NCBI RefSeq assembly: GCF_030294945.1 | Contig: NZ_AP018448.1 | Location: 11,070,501 to 11,134,500, forward strand | DNA length: 64,000 nt | Direction: 5' to 3' | From: Streptomyces graminofaciens | GTDB taxonomy: Bacteria > Actinomycetota > Actinomycetes > Streptomycetales > Streptomycetaceae | Part shown: one piece after another, positions 1-7,973 of the stretch | Numbering within the stretch: position 1 is the first letter of the stretch | How the letters are laid out: each line of letters opens with the position of its first letter | Made by a program: the position numbers and the translations under genes | Notes under the pieces: model-generated | Database searches by the model: none | The model's input: the letters and a program-made list of their open reading frames with translations, nothing else | Told to the model about the DNA's origin: nothing

Positions 1-481
1 CCCGGCGGTCCGCGTGGGCGCCGCCGCCGAAGATCTGGATCTCCGGCAGCGGGATACGGACCGGGCGTTCGCCCGCCAGGTGCTTCCACAGCGGTTCCCC
101 CGCCGAAGCGGCGGCGGCGTGCAGGACGGCCATGGACGTGGCCACGATCGCGTTGCCGCCGAGACGGCCGCGGTCCGGGGTTCCGTCGAGGTCCACCAGA
201 AGCCGGTCGACGGCCTCCTGGTCACTCGCGTCACGGTCGGCGAGGGCGGGCGCGATCTCGTCGTTCACCGAGCCCACCGCGCGCTGGACGTCGAGTCCGC
301 CGAAGCGGCTGCCGCCGTCGCGCAGGTCGAGCGCCTCGCCCTGGCCCGTCGAAGCCCCCGCCGGCGCGATGGCCCGCCCGACCGCGCCGTCCGCGAGGCG
401 CACCTCGACCTCGACGGTCGGCCGACCGCGTGAATCCCACACTCTGCGGCCGTGGAGCTTGGCGATCCGCGCGTCTGTCAT
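1..481 (-). CDS. eno: Enolase paralogue, 3' part beyond window
   Basis: Enolase family (2-phosphoglycerate to phosphoenolpyruvate, cytoplasmic). Only the first ~160 residues are inside the window. The N-terminal domain is clear: start MTDARIAKLHGR, then WDSRGRPTVEVEV, the mobile catalytic loop GASTG followed by EALDLRDGG, then GGNAIVATSM, and IFGGGAHAD where housekeeping enolases have NGG.HAD. GAAAGG lies ~10 bases before the ATG. The neighbours are a LacI-controlled catabolic cluster and two matching operators lie upstream, so I infer a pathway-specific paralogue and not the glycolytic enzyme. The C-terminal barrel with the catalytic Lys and metal ligands is not visible, so activity cannot be judged. 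Confidence 0.88.
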   Translation of the reverse strand, partial: MTDARIAKLHGRRVWDSRGRPTVEVEVRLADGAVGRAIAPAGASTGQGEALDLRDGGSRFGGLDVQRAVGSVNDEIAPALADRDASDQEAVDRLLVDLDGTPDRGRLGGNAIVATSMAVLHAAAASAGEPLWKHLAGERPVRIPLPEIQIFGGGAHADRR

Positions 482-688
482 GGCGGTGCAACCTTTCGGA
501 GTTCGGGCGATCCGGGTGATGGCCGGGATGCCCGTGCCTGTCATCGGGGGTGGGACGTCCGCACGGCCGAAGGTGTACGGAGGTCATCACTGACGAACGA
601 GCGCGGGCGGACCCCGAGGGGGCGCCACCCGGATCGATACGAGGGCGCTGCGAGCGAGCGAAGGGTCGTACCACTCTCTTCGTCGCCG

Positions 689-702
689 TGCTAACGATAG
701 CG
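689..702. promoter_or_regulatory. LacI-type operator, copy 1
   Basis: TGCTAACGATAGCG, 12 of 14 bases identical to the perfect palindrome TGCTAACGTTAGCA at 2767. It has the central CG typical of LacI-family sites. It lies about 200 bases upstream of the enolase paralogue start. Confidence 0.75.
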
Positions 703-802
703 CAATCGTGCGAACTGTCGGCGGTGATGTCAAGAGGCGGGTTGTGCTCCATCCTTCTTGGTCTGCGTGTGACTCTGCCCTCTTGGTTCACCTTGAAGTG
801 AA

Positions 803-816
803 TGCTATCGTTCGCA
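803..816. promoter_or_regulatory. LacI-type operator, copy 2
   Basis: TGCTATCGTTCGCA, 12 of 14 bases matching the palindrome at 2767. It lies about 115 bases upstream of the FMN reductase start and likely controls that promoter. Confidence 0.72.
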
Positions 817-932
817 CGATCCTGCTCCGGCAAGGACTCCGACGGGCCCGCACGCTTCCTGGACGGACGGACAGCACAGGAAGGGGCGGGCCCGCCGGGC
901 CGGGTCGCGGCCGAAAGGAAAGTGAGCCCGAT

Positions 933-1525
933 ATGGCAGCCGAGCCCTCTGTGGCGCCGATGACACTCACCACTGTGGTGGCCAGTACGCGTCCCGGGCG
1001 TGTGGGAAGGTCCGTCGCGGACTGGTTCACCACCCGGGCCGCGGAGTGCGACCAGTTCGAGTCGCACACCGTCGATCTGAGGGAACTCGCCCTTCCCTTC
1101 TTCGACGAGCCGCATCCGCCCGCCCTGCGGCAGTACACGAAGAGCCACACCCGGAAGTGGAGCCGGATCGTCGAGGCGTCGGACGCGTTCGTCTTCGTCA
1201 CCCCCGAGTACAACGGCGGTTTCCCCGCCCGCTGAAGAACGCGTGGGACTACCTCGTCGTGGAGTGGCAGCACAAGCCGGCCGCGTTCGTCAGCTACGGA
1301 GGCGTCTCGGCGGGCACGCGGGCGGTGCAGATGGGCAAGCAGGTCGTGGCGAACCTCAGGATGCTGCCGATCGGCCCGACCGTGAGCATCCCGTTCGTCA
1401 ACGAACGCGTCGAGGACGGCGCTTTCCGGCCCGGCAAGATCCATGAGGCGGCGGCCGAGCATGTGCTCGACGAACTCGTGCGTACCGCCCGTGTCATGCG
1501 CCGACTGCGCGGCGGAACGTACTGA
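933..1525 (+). pseudogene. NADPH-dependent FMN reductase family, single-base frameshift
   Basis: Flavodoxin-fold NAD(P)H-dependent oxidoreductase (FMN_red family). The first frame reads MTLTTVVASTRPGRVG, a flavin-phosphate loop, through to TPEYNGGFPAR and a stop at 1235. The next frame continues exactly where the family goes on: PLKNAWDYLVVEWQHKP to the stop at 1525. The family motif PEYN..(F/Y)PAPLKNA spans the break, so one C is missing in the run around 1222-1231. With that base restored the protein would be ~198 residues, normal for the family. The start at 933 follows AAGGAA; an ATG at 960 is an alternative. The break may be a real mutation or a sequencing error in a C-rich run. It belongs to the adjacent LacI regulon. 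Confidence 0.85.
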
Positions 1526-1554
1526 ACCGCCGCCGGATTCGGCGGGTTCATGCG

Positions 1555-1587
1555 AAGGCGCCCGGAGCGGTGTGCTCCGGGCGCCTT
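1555..1587. terminator. Bidirectional hairpin terminator
   Basis: Perfect 13-bp stem (AAGGCGCCCGGAG pairing with CTCCGGGCGCCTT) around a 7-base loop, between the convergent FMN reductase and LacI genes. The A and T ends of the stem suit termination in both directions. Confidence 0.8.
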
Positions 1588-1616
1588 GCGCGTGTGCGTG
1601 TGCGGCTGCCCCTGGT

Positions 1617-2648
1617 TCAGTGGGACGTGGACGGAGGCTTTCCGCCGGGGGATGCCGTGCTGCCGCGCAGGATCAGTGATCCGGGGGAGACCGACGTGTA
1701 CGGACCGTCGTTGCCCGGGTTGGTCTTGAGGCGACGCATCAGCCACAGGGCGCAGCCGGTGGCCATCTCCTGGATGGGCAGGCCGATCGTGGTGAGTCCG
1801 GGACCCCACCAGGAGAACCCCGGCTCGTCTCCGAACCCGATCACGGACAGTTCCCCGGGCACCTTCACGCCCTGCTCGGACAGTTCTTCCAGGACCCCCC
1901 GGGTGAGCTGGATCGATCCCAGCACGAGCGCGGTGGGGGCGTCCGGTTCCTTCAGCAGCCGGCGCATCGCCTGGCGGCCGTGGTCCACGGACGACGGCGG
2001 TCCCAGCTCCGTGCGGCCGGCGTCGTCCGGCAGGCCGCCTTCGCGCAGGGCGCTGCGGAAGCCGCGCAGACGTTCCGCGCCCGTGGGTAGTTCCTCGGGG
2101 CCGCCCATGTACGCGATACGCGTGTGGCCCTCGGTCACCAGGTGGGCCGTGGCCCGGCGCAGCGCCTCGTGGTCGTCCACGCCGAACCACTGGGAGCCGA
2201 GCGAGGGGTGGCGGCGCAGCAGCTGCAGGTGCGGCACCGTGCGCAGGAGCTTGACGGAGTCGTTGTGCGGGCGCGCGGTGGGCACGATGATGACGCCGGC
2301 CACCCGGGTCGCGGACAGCTCCCGCAGATGGCGCAGCTCCACCATCCGGTCGTCGTCGGTCTCCGCGAGCATCAGCTGGAAGCCCTCGGCCTCCATGTTC
2401 TTGGACAGCTCGTGCGCGATGGTCGAGTAGAAGCTGTTGCGGATGTCCGGGATCACCAGTGCGACCACGTTGCTGGAGGCTCCGCGCATCATCCGGGCCG
2501 CGCGGTTGCCGACGTACCCCATCTCGGAAGCGGTCCGGCGGACCTTGAACTTGGTCTCCTCGCTGATGCGGGGATCGTCGGCGAGGGCCCGGCCGACCGT
2601 CGAGACGGAGACGCCGAGGCGTTCGGCGATGTCTTTGGTCGTGATCAC
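1617..2648 (-). CDS. LacI-family transcriptional regulator of the local catabolic regulon
   Basis: DNA-binding repressor of the LacI/GalR family, 343 residues. The N-terminal HTH (residues ~3-50) reads TTKDIAERLGVSVSTVGRAL, followed by the hinge GNRAARMMRG and a periplasmic-binding-like ligand domain (VVALVIPDIRNSFY, later SVIGFGDEPG). I chose the GTG at 2648 because it puts ITTKDIAERLGV at the N-terminus and has AAGGGG 7 bases upstream; a longer open frame to 2732 lacks such a site and would cover an operator. The five 14-bp palindromes around this cluster, two of them just upstream of this gene, are its probable operators, implying autoregulation. The ligand is unknown. Confidence 0.92.
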   Translation of the reverse strand: MITTKDIAERLGVSVSTVGRALADDPRISEETKFKVRRTASEMGYVGNRAARMMRGASSNVVALVIPDIRNSFYSTIAHELSKNMEAEGFQLMLAETDDDRMVELRHLRELSATRVAGVIIVPTARPHNDSVKLLRTVPHLQLLRRHPSLGSQWFGVDDHEALRRATAHLVTEGHTRIAYMGGPEELPTGAERLRGFRSALREGGLPDDAGRTELGPPSSVDHGRQAMRRLLKEPDAPTALVLGSIQLTRGVLEELSEQGVKVPGELSVIGFGDEPGFSWWGPGLTTIGLPIQEMATGCALWLMRRLKTNPGNDGPYTSVSPGSLILRGSTASPGGKPPSTSH

Positions 2649-2695
2649 GTAAGGGCCCCTTCGAGCTGGCTGATCCCGTGCCGTCACTTTCCGTG

Positions 2696-2709
2696 TGCCA
2701 ACGATAGCG
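2696..2709. promoter_or_regulatory. LacI-type operator, copy 3
   Basis: TGCCAACGATAGCG, a degenerate copy of the palindrome at 2767, lying 48 bases upstream of the lacI-type start codon. It probably mediates autoregulation. Confidence 0.65.
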
Positions 2710-2766
2710 CTTGTGTTGCGCTCCGCGGTCAAGAGGAAGAGGTCGCGAGATTGATGATTCTTTGCG

Positions 2767-2780
2767 TGCTAACGTTAGCA
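2767..2780. promoter_or_regulatory. LacI-type operator, perfect palindrome
   Basis: TGCTAACGTTAGCA is a perfect 14-bp palindrome 54 bases upstream of the FAH-family gene. It is the best copy of a motif found five times between 689 and 5579, always in promoter regions of this cluster. Confidence 0.82.
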
Positions 2781-2833
2781 TTGATGGATGAGTTCATGCA
2801 GCCGTATGCGGCTGCCTAGTTGCGGAGGTTTCC

Positions 2834-3613
2834 GTGCGCATCATCAGGTATGCCGTCGGCGGTGTGCGTCACTACGGAGAACTCGTATCCGGTGACGCCG
2901 GGATCGCGAGATTCGAGGGGGATCCCTTCACCGGGCTGTTCCCCGCCGGGCAGGTCGACGAAATCGGCGACGTAGTCATTCTCCCGCCGCTCGAACGGCC
3001 CCGGATCTTCGGGTTCGCCTACAACTACGCCTCGCACGTCGACGAGACCGACCGTGAGCTTCCGGAAGTTCCCGTGTGTTTTATGAAGCCGAGTACCGCG
3101 GTGGTAGGTCCGGATGACTCGATCGTCTATCCGGCGGATGGTGAACTGATCCATTTCGAAGGCGAGTTGGTCGTCGTCATCGGAAAGGAAGCCCGTCATG
3201 TGAAGCCCTCCGAGGCCCACGAGTACATCCTCGGCTACACGTGCGGCAATGACGTCAGCGACCGCGTCATCCAGCGCAGGGAAAGCGCGTACGGCACGCT
3301 TCTCATCGGGAAGGGACAGGACACCTTCGCTCCTCTCGGACCCGTCATCGAGACCGAACTCGACCCCTCGGCGCTGTCGCTGACGACCCGTGTGAACGGC
3401 GCCGTCATGCAGTCGGCGAGCACGGCCGACCTGCTGCTCTCCGTTCCCGACATCGTCAGCTACCTCAGCCGCTACGTGACCTTGCTGCCCGGAGACGCGA
3501 TCATGACCGGCACGCCGTCAGGTGTCGGGCCGATCCGCCCCGGAGACGTGGTCGAGGTGGAGATCGAGGGCATCGGCGTTCTGCGTAACCCGGTGGTGGC
3601 CGAGAGCCTCTGA
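2834..3613 (+). CDS. Fumarylacetoacetate hydrolase (FAH) family protein
   Basis: FAH-fold, metal-dependent enzyme of 259 residues, a family that cleaves or decarboxylates acylpyruvate-like 2,4-dioxo or 2-oxo acids. The GTG start follows GCGGAGG. Visible family features are GFAYNYASHVDE, PVCFMKPSTAVVGPDD, the metal ligands in HFEGELVVVIGK, GNDVSDR, and the terminal TGTPSGVGPIRPGDVVEVE. It shares an operator region with the divergent LacI gene. The substrate cannot be read from sequence; within this regulon it probably acts on a 2-oxo acid intermediate. It is distinct from the second FAH gene at 59225, which belongs to the fucose locus. Confidence 0.9.
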   Translation: MRIIRYAVGGVRHYGELVSGDAGIARFEGDPFTGLFPAGQVDEIGDVVILPPLERPRIFGFAYNYASHVDETDRELPEVPVCFMKPSTAVVGPDDSIVYPADGELIHFEGELVVVIGKEARHVKPSEAHEYILGYTCGNDVSDRVIQRRESAYGTLLIGKGQDTFAPLGPVIETELDPSALSLTTRVNGAVMQSASTADLLLSVPDIVSYLSRYVTLLPGDAIMTGTPSGVGPIRPGDVVEVEIEGIGVLRNPVVAESL

Positions 3614-3637
3614 CTCCGCCCGCCCGCCGGGCGACCA

Positions 3638-3680
3638 CACAGGGGCCTGCCCACCGCTCGGCGGTGGGCAGGCCCCTGTG
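3638..3680. terminator. Strong hairpin terminator after FAH gene
   Basis: Perfect 20-bp stem (3638-3657 with 3661-3680) and a 3-base loop, 25 bases after the FAH stop codon. There is no T-tract, which is usual for terminators in high-GC actinomycetes. Confidence 0.85.
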
Positions 3681-3780
3681 GAATGTCGGGGGTGTGTCCC
3701 CGCGCCCCCGTAGGGGCGGGGGGACGTGACATGTGCGGCTCCGCCGCGTGGGAGCGGCCGGCCCCACCGGCCCGCAGGTT

Positions 3781-3841
3781 CTAGGGCGTGTTTCGAAACC
3801 GCCCTCCGGGCGGACGACGCTACTTTCGAAACACGCCCTAG
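3781..3841. repeat. MITE-like inverted repeat, copy A
   Basis: Perfect 18-bp terminal inverted repeats: CTAGGGCGTGTTTCGAAA at 3781-3798 and its complement at 3824-3841, around a 25-base core containing the small hairpin CCGCCCTCCGGGCGG and then ACGACG. The right end supplies the stop codon of the MFS gene. The CTAGGGC end and the GGGCGGACGACG core recur in the element at 15986-16126, so I read both as one family of small non-autonomous elements. It may also act as a terminator between the convergent genes. Confidence 0.7.
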
Positions 3842-5118
3842 CGGAGCGCTTGGCGGGTCGCGTTGTTGAACTGCGAGGTGCGGACGAAGGCCAGGGCGGC
3901 GACGCCCACCAGCGGCAGGATCGTGACCTGCAGCAGCCCGGCCCGGCTCCAGCCGAAGGAGTCCACCAGGGCTGCGAAGAGCAGGCCCGAGAACGCGGCA
4001 GGTCCGTAGTAGCTGGTGACGAAGAGGCCGGAGGCGCGTCCGATCTGCCCGGGGCGGACGGCCCGCTGCATCGCGCTGTTGGTGTTGGGGTAGATGAAGC
4101 CCAGCCCGAAGGCGCCCATGAGGAAGGCGAACAGGCACTGCACGCCTACGGCGGCCTGCGTCTCGTAGATGCACACGCTGATGGCGGAGACGGCCAGCAG
4201 GCTCAGGATCAGCAGGTTGCGCTGGTTGAAGCGGTCGCCGAGCCAGCCGCCGAAGATGGCTGTCATGCCGCCGAAGCCGAGGAAGCTCATGGACAGTGCG
4301 GCCTGTCCGGGGGCGTAGTGCAACGAGGTGATGAGGAACGTCGGGTAGAGGCCGAGGAACCCGTAGATGGCCACGCCGCTGATGACCGAGTGGACGGCGA
4401 GTGCGACGGTGTTGCGGTTGTAGGCGGAGGCCGGCATGTACTCGTAGGTCCTGGTCGAGGCGACCTTCTCGACGGAGTGCTCGGTCAGGCCGGCCTTCAC
4501 GAGGAACAGGGAGGCGGCGGCGATCAGCAGCCCGGCCGCGCCGAACAGGTAGAAGGGCGAGTGCCAGGTGCCGTGCGCGCTCATGAGCTGGACGCCGATC
4601 AGCGGGGCCATGAACACGCCGACCGAGTAGCCCACGCCGATGATGCCGAAGGCGAGGCCGCGCCGGTGGGCGAAGAAGGCGCCGATCGCCGCGAAGATGG
4701 CGGCGGACTGCATGCCCTCACCGAAGCCCGAGACGACCCGGTACAGGGTCATGTCGGCGAAACCGGTCGCCAGCGGCGTGGCCATCGTGCCCAGGGAGTA
4801 GATCACGATGCTGGTCACCAGCACCGTCTTGCGGCGGAAGCGGTCCAAGAGATAGCCCGCGGGAAGGCCTGCCAGGGCCATGCCGAGGGTGAAGTTCGTC
4901 GCCAGCAGCCCGCCCTGCTCCAGGGAGAACCCGTACTCCGCACGGATGTTGGGCAGCAGGGGAGGGAAGACCTGACGGTCCATGGCGTTGACCATGTAGG
5001 AGAGGACGATCACCAGGAAGCCCACGCCGATCATGGGGCGGGAAAGGGAGGGCCGGTTGCCTACCTGTGCTTCACCGGCGGGCACCGCACTGGTGTCGAC
5101 TTGCGCTGCGTGAGTCAT
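3838..5118 (-). CDS. MFS transporter, probable importer of the regulon substrate
   Basis: Major facilitator superfamily permease, 426 residues with ~12 hydrophobic segments, cytoplasmic membrane. The start at 5118 (MTHAAQVDTSAVPAGEAQ) has AGGAG seven bases upstream; longer frames add only proline/arginine-rich non-homologous sequence. Family marks are DRQVFPPLLPNI in helix 1, the loop 2-3 motif GYLLDRFRRKTVL, and GWLGDRFNQRN in the second half. This resembles MFS carriers for organic or aromatic acids. It diverges from the dehydrogenase-kinase-cupin operon across an operator-bearing region, so it probably takes up that substrate. Its stop codon lies in the inverted repeat 3781-3841. Confidence 0.88.
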   Translation of the reverse strand: MTHAAQVDTSAVPAGEAQVGNRPSLSRPMIGVGFLVIVLSYMVNAMDRQVFPPLLPNIRAEYGFSLEQGGLLATNFTLGMALAGLPAGYLLDRFRRKTVLVTSIVIYSLGTMATPLATGFADMTLYRVVSGFGEGMQSAAIFAAIGAFFAHRRGLAFGIIGVGYSVGVFMAPLIGVQLMSAHGTWHSPFYLFGAAGLLIAAASLFLVKAGLTEHSVEKVASTRTYEYMPASAYNRNTVALAVHSVISGVAIYGFLGLYPTFLITSLHYAPGQAALSMSFLGFGGMTAIFGGWLGDRFNQRNLLILSLLAVSAISVCIYETQAAVGVQCLFAFLMGAFGLGFIYPNTNSAMQRAVRPGQIGRASGLFVTSYYGPAAFSGLLFAALVDSFGWSRAGLLQVTILPLVGVAALAFVRTSQFNNATRQALR

Positions 5119-5845
5119 AGCGGCTCCTGAGAAGGAATGGGCCACGGCGGGCCGCGGCGGTTCCACCGCCGTACGGGGCCGTACGGGCGATGACGAGAAG
5201 CGGTGAGCTGAACACGGACTCGAGCCGGCGACGGCGATGTGGTCGTCGACTGAGGGAATGAGGGCGACGGAGTGCCGCGCGGTCGGACACCGCATGCGGA
5301 ATTCAGCCGTATATCGCCCGTCGGGACGTCCGTGGCTATGGCGTCTTCGACAGCCGGACTTCGTGCGGACACTTGTCGGCCACACGGTCGGCGCTGGCTG
5401 AAACCATGAAGGGAAGTGCCTGGCGCGTCAAGATGCGCACACCGGTTTTCTTCGGCGGCTCACGTTTTCCCGAGGCGGCGGGGATCCCTCGCCTGAAATG
5501 GGCCCTGCGGTCGGATGCCGACGATCAGGTGTACGTCGCACCCTTGACGTGCCGAAGGCTCTGAATGCTATCGTTAGCACTACGTGGCTGTGACAAAGTG
5601 ATTCGACGTGTCCTGGTATCCCGTGATCCGTTCCAGGTGCGTACCGCGGTGCCTGCCCCGACCACAAGTCGGCGAGCGCCGACGAGCCCAGTGCCCCCTC
5701 CGACCCACCCAAGGCGGCCGACGGCCCATCGGACGTGCCGTCGGCCGCGGTTCCGGGTGGCGATCAAACCCGCTCACCGGACGCGACCCGGGCGTGACGC
5801 CCGACCGTCCGTCGCGGCCGTACGACTCTGCGAGGACGACCTGCC
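5119..5845. other. Long divergent intergenic region (MFS / dehydrogenase operon)
   Basis: 727 bases. Besides the promoter-operator at 5544-5579 I see no convincing gene or RNA. The long leader (~265 bases) between operator and the dehydrogenase start could hold untranslated regulatory sequence, but no recognisable structure was identified. Confidence 0.5.
5544..5579 (+). promoter_or_regulatory. Candidate promoter overlapped by LacI-type operator, copy 5
   Basis: TTGACG (5544-5549), a 16-base spacer, then TGCTAT (5566-5571), followed directly into TGCTATCGTTAGCA (5566-5579), which matches the 2767 palindrome at 13 of 14 positions. An operator on top of the -10 element is classic LacI repression. 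It would control the operon starting at 5846. Confidence 0.68.
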
Positions 5846-6847
5846 ATGAACCAATCGAGCCGCCCAGGCACCGTGCTGCTCACCGACTACGCCTGGCCCG
5901 ACGACTCCGTCGAGCGATCCGTCATCGAGGGGGCGGGGCACACTCTGGTGACCGGCCCCGCCGAGCCCGCTTCCGCCGAGGCCATCGAGGGGCTGGTGGC
6001 CGAGCACCGGCCCGCCGGCATCCTGACCTGCTGGGCGCCCGTCTCCGCTACCGCTATCGGAACCTCGCCGGACCTGCGGATCGTGGCCAGGCTCGGCGTC
6101 GGCCTCGACAACATCGCTGTGGAGGCCGCCACCGACCGGGGCGTCTGGGTCACCAACGTCCCCGACTACTGCGTCGAGGAGGTCGCGGACCACGCCGTCG
6201 GCATGGTGCTGGCCTGGACCAGGGGCCTGGCCCTGTTCGACCGGGACGTCCGTGCGGGCCGTTGGAACCCCGCAGGCGCCCGGCTGCGCCGGCTTTCGAC
6301 ACTGACCTGCGGTGTCGTCGGATACGGACGCATCGGACGCGCGACCGCCGGTCGGCTCGGCGCGTTCGGCTGCCGGATCCTGGCCCACGACCCGTACCCC
6401 CCGAAGGACGCCCCCGGAGTGGAGATGGTCGGCCTGGAGGAGCTGCTGCGCCGCAGCGACGTGGTGATCCTCCACGTGCCGCTCACACCGGACACGCACC
6501 ACATCATCGGAGCCGAGCAACTGGCACTGATGCGGCGGGGCGGCCTGCTGGTCAACGTCAGCCGGGGCGGCCTGGTGGACACCGACGCGGTGATCAAGGC
6601 GCTCGACAGCGGGCACCTGGACGGGGCCGCCTTCGACGTCCTGGAGAGCGAGCCGCACGTCCCCGACGGACTGCTGGCGCAGCCAGGTGCGCTGCTCACC
6701 CCGCACGTCGCCTTCTCTTCCGACGCCTCGGTCACGGAGCTGCGCCGCCGGGCCGCCGAGGAGGTCGTGCGGATCCTGGCGGGCCAGGCGCCGGCCCACG
6801 CCCGCAACAGTCCTCGTGGTCTGCCCGCCGGGTCCGGTGGCCGGTGA
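5846..6847 (+). CDS. D-isomer-specific 2-hydroxyacid dehydrogenase
   Basis: NAD(P)-dependent dehydrogenase of the D-2-hydroxyacid/3-phosphoglycerate dehydrogenase family, 333 residues, interconverting a 2-oxo acid and a D-2-hydroxy acid. The Rossmann motif GYGRIGRATAGRLG is at ~residue 160. The catalytic set is present: Arg in NVSRGGLVD, Glu in VLESEPHVPDG, His in LTPHVAFSS. C(V/A)EEVADHAVGM is the usual subunit-contact segment. It is the first gene of an operon with the kinase (stop and start share one base at 6847) and the cupin. The tight coupling to a kinase suggests that the hydroxy acid is then phosphorylated, for example hydroxypyruvate to glycerate; that is inference. Confidence 0.9.
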   Translation: MNQSSRPGTVLLTDYAWPDDSVERSVIEGAGHTLVTGPAEPASAEAIEGLVAEHRPAGILTCWAPVSATAIGTSPDLRIVARLGVGLDNIAVEAATDRGVWVTNVPDYCVEEVADHAVGMVLAWTRGLALFDRDVRAGRWNPAGARLRRLSTLTCGVVGYGRIGRATAGRLGAFGCRILAHDPYPPKDAPGVEMVGLEELLRRSDVVILHVPLTPDTHHIIGAEQLALMRRGGLLVNVSRGGLVDTDAVIKALDSGHLDGAAFDVLESEPHVPDGLLAQPGALLTPHVAFSSDASVTELRRRAAEEVVRILAGQAPAHARNSPRGLPAGSGGR

Positions 6848-7899
6848 TGAACCAGCCCTCCGAGCCGTTGAGCCCGCACACCGAGCCGGCCGACTTCCTG
6901 TTCGCCCAGGGGCTCGCCGAGCCAGGTGAGCCCGCGCGCTGGACGCCGCTGGCCGGTGGCGTCTCGTCCGACCTGTGGCGGGTGGATCTGCCGGGACGCT
7001 CCCTGTGCGTGAAGCGGGCCCTGGCCCGGCTGCGGGTCGCCGCCGACTGGGAGGCACCGGTGTCGCGCAACGCCTACGAATGGGCGTGGATGCGGTTCGC
7101 GTCCCGGCACCGGCCGGACAGCGTGCCGGAGCTGCTGGCCCACGACGCCGAGGCCGGCCTCTTCGCGATGGCGTTCCTGCCTCCCGAGCAGTACCCGGTG
7201 TGGAAGGCACAGTTGTTCGGCGGCCGAGTGGAGGTGGCGACCGCCGCGGCCGTCGGAGAACTGCTCGGCACCCTGCACGCCGCGAGTGCGGGCGACGCCA
7301 CCCTCGCCGCGGAGTTCGCCACCGACGACAACTTCCACGCGCTGCGCATCGAGCCGTACCTGCTGGCCACGGCAGCGGCGCACCCCGGTCTGGGCGACAC
7401 CCTCCAGGGCCTCGCCGACCGTACCGCCACGACCCACCTGGCCCTGGTGCACGGCGACGTCAGCCCCAAGAACATCCTCGTCGGCCCGGCCGGGCCCGTA
7501 ATGCTGGACGCCGAGTGCGCCTGGTACGGCGACCCGGCCTTCGACGTGGCCTTCTGCGTCAACCATCTGCTCCTCAAGAGCCTGGTGCTACCCGGGAACC
7601 GAGCCGATCTCCTCGACTCGGCCCGGGCACTGACGGAGCAGTACGTCCGGTGCGTCGACTGGGAGCCCCGGCAGGCCCTTGATGCGCGGGCCGCGGCACT
7701 GCTCCCCGCACTGCTGCTCGCGCGCGTGGACGGAAAGTCCCCGGCGGAGTACCTCACGGACGACCGGCACCGGCTGTTCGTACGCACCGTGGCATCCGCC
7801 CTGCTGCGGGCGCCCGCCCAAAGGGTGGCGGACGCCCTGGACGCCTGGGCGACCGCGCTCGATGCCTCGACCGAGCCCGGCAGCGGCCGGCCCGACTGA
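6847..7899 (+). CDS. APH/choline-kinase-fold phosphotransferase
   Basis: Small-molecule kinase of the aminoglycoside phosphotransferase/methylthioribose kinase fold, 350 residues. The nucleotide lobe has LAGGVSSDLWRVD and LCVKRALARL (the Lys). The catalytic loop is LVHGDVSPKNILV and the metal-binding Asp lies in MLDAECAWYGDPAFDVAF. The C-terminal ARVDGKSPAEYL is typical of this subgroup in actinomycetes. The ATG overlaps the dehydrogenase stop (TGATG). Antibiotic resistance is unlikely given the catabolic operon and shared regulator; a hydroxy-acid or sugar substrate is more likely. Confidence 0.85.
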   Translation: MNQPSEPLSPHTEPADFLFAQGLAEPGEPARWTPLAGGVSSDLWRVDLPGRSLCVKRALARLRVAADWEAPVSRNAYEWAWMRFASRHRPDSVPELLAHDAEAGLFAMAFLPPEQYPVWKAQLFGGRVEVATAAAVGELLGTLHAASAGDATLAAEFATDDNFHALRIEPYLLATAAAHPGLGDTLQGLADRTATTHLALVHGDVSPKNILVGPAGPVMLDAECAWYGDPAFDVAFCVNHLLLKSLVLPGNRADLLDSARALTEQYVRCVDWEPRQALDARAAALLPALLLARVDGKSPAEYLTDDRHRLFVRTVASALLRAPAQRVADALDAWATALDASTEPGSGRPD

Positions 7900-7973
7900 C
7901 ATCAACCGATTCGAGGAGTTCGTCGGGTCAGGTGGACCGGGCGGACCCGACGGACCTGAACGAGGAGAGTCGC

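Larger units (their letters stand above)
482..932. other. Divergent promoter region of enolase paralogue and FMN reductase
   Basis: About 450 bases between two genes transcribed away from each other. It holds two LacI-type operators (listed separately), one nearer each gene, which suggests each promoter has its own site. I see no further coding region or RNA. Confidence 0.6.

Noticed and set aside
3733..5130. 465-codon plus-strand open frame opposite the MFS gene
   Set aside because: Composition (Glu/Gly/Asp/Gln-rich, no hydrophobic segments) is that of an antisense shadow of a membrane protein gene.
6847..7899. Aminoglycoside resistance gene
   Set aside because: The APH fold is also used by metabolic kinases. 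Operon with a dehydrogenase and cupin under a catabolic LacI repressor argues for a metabolic substrate.
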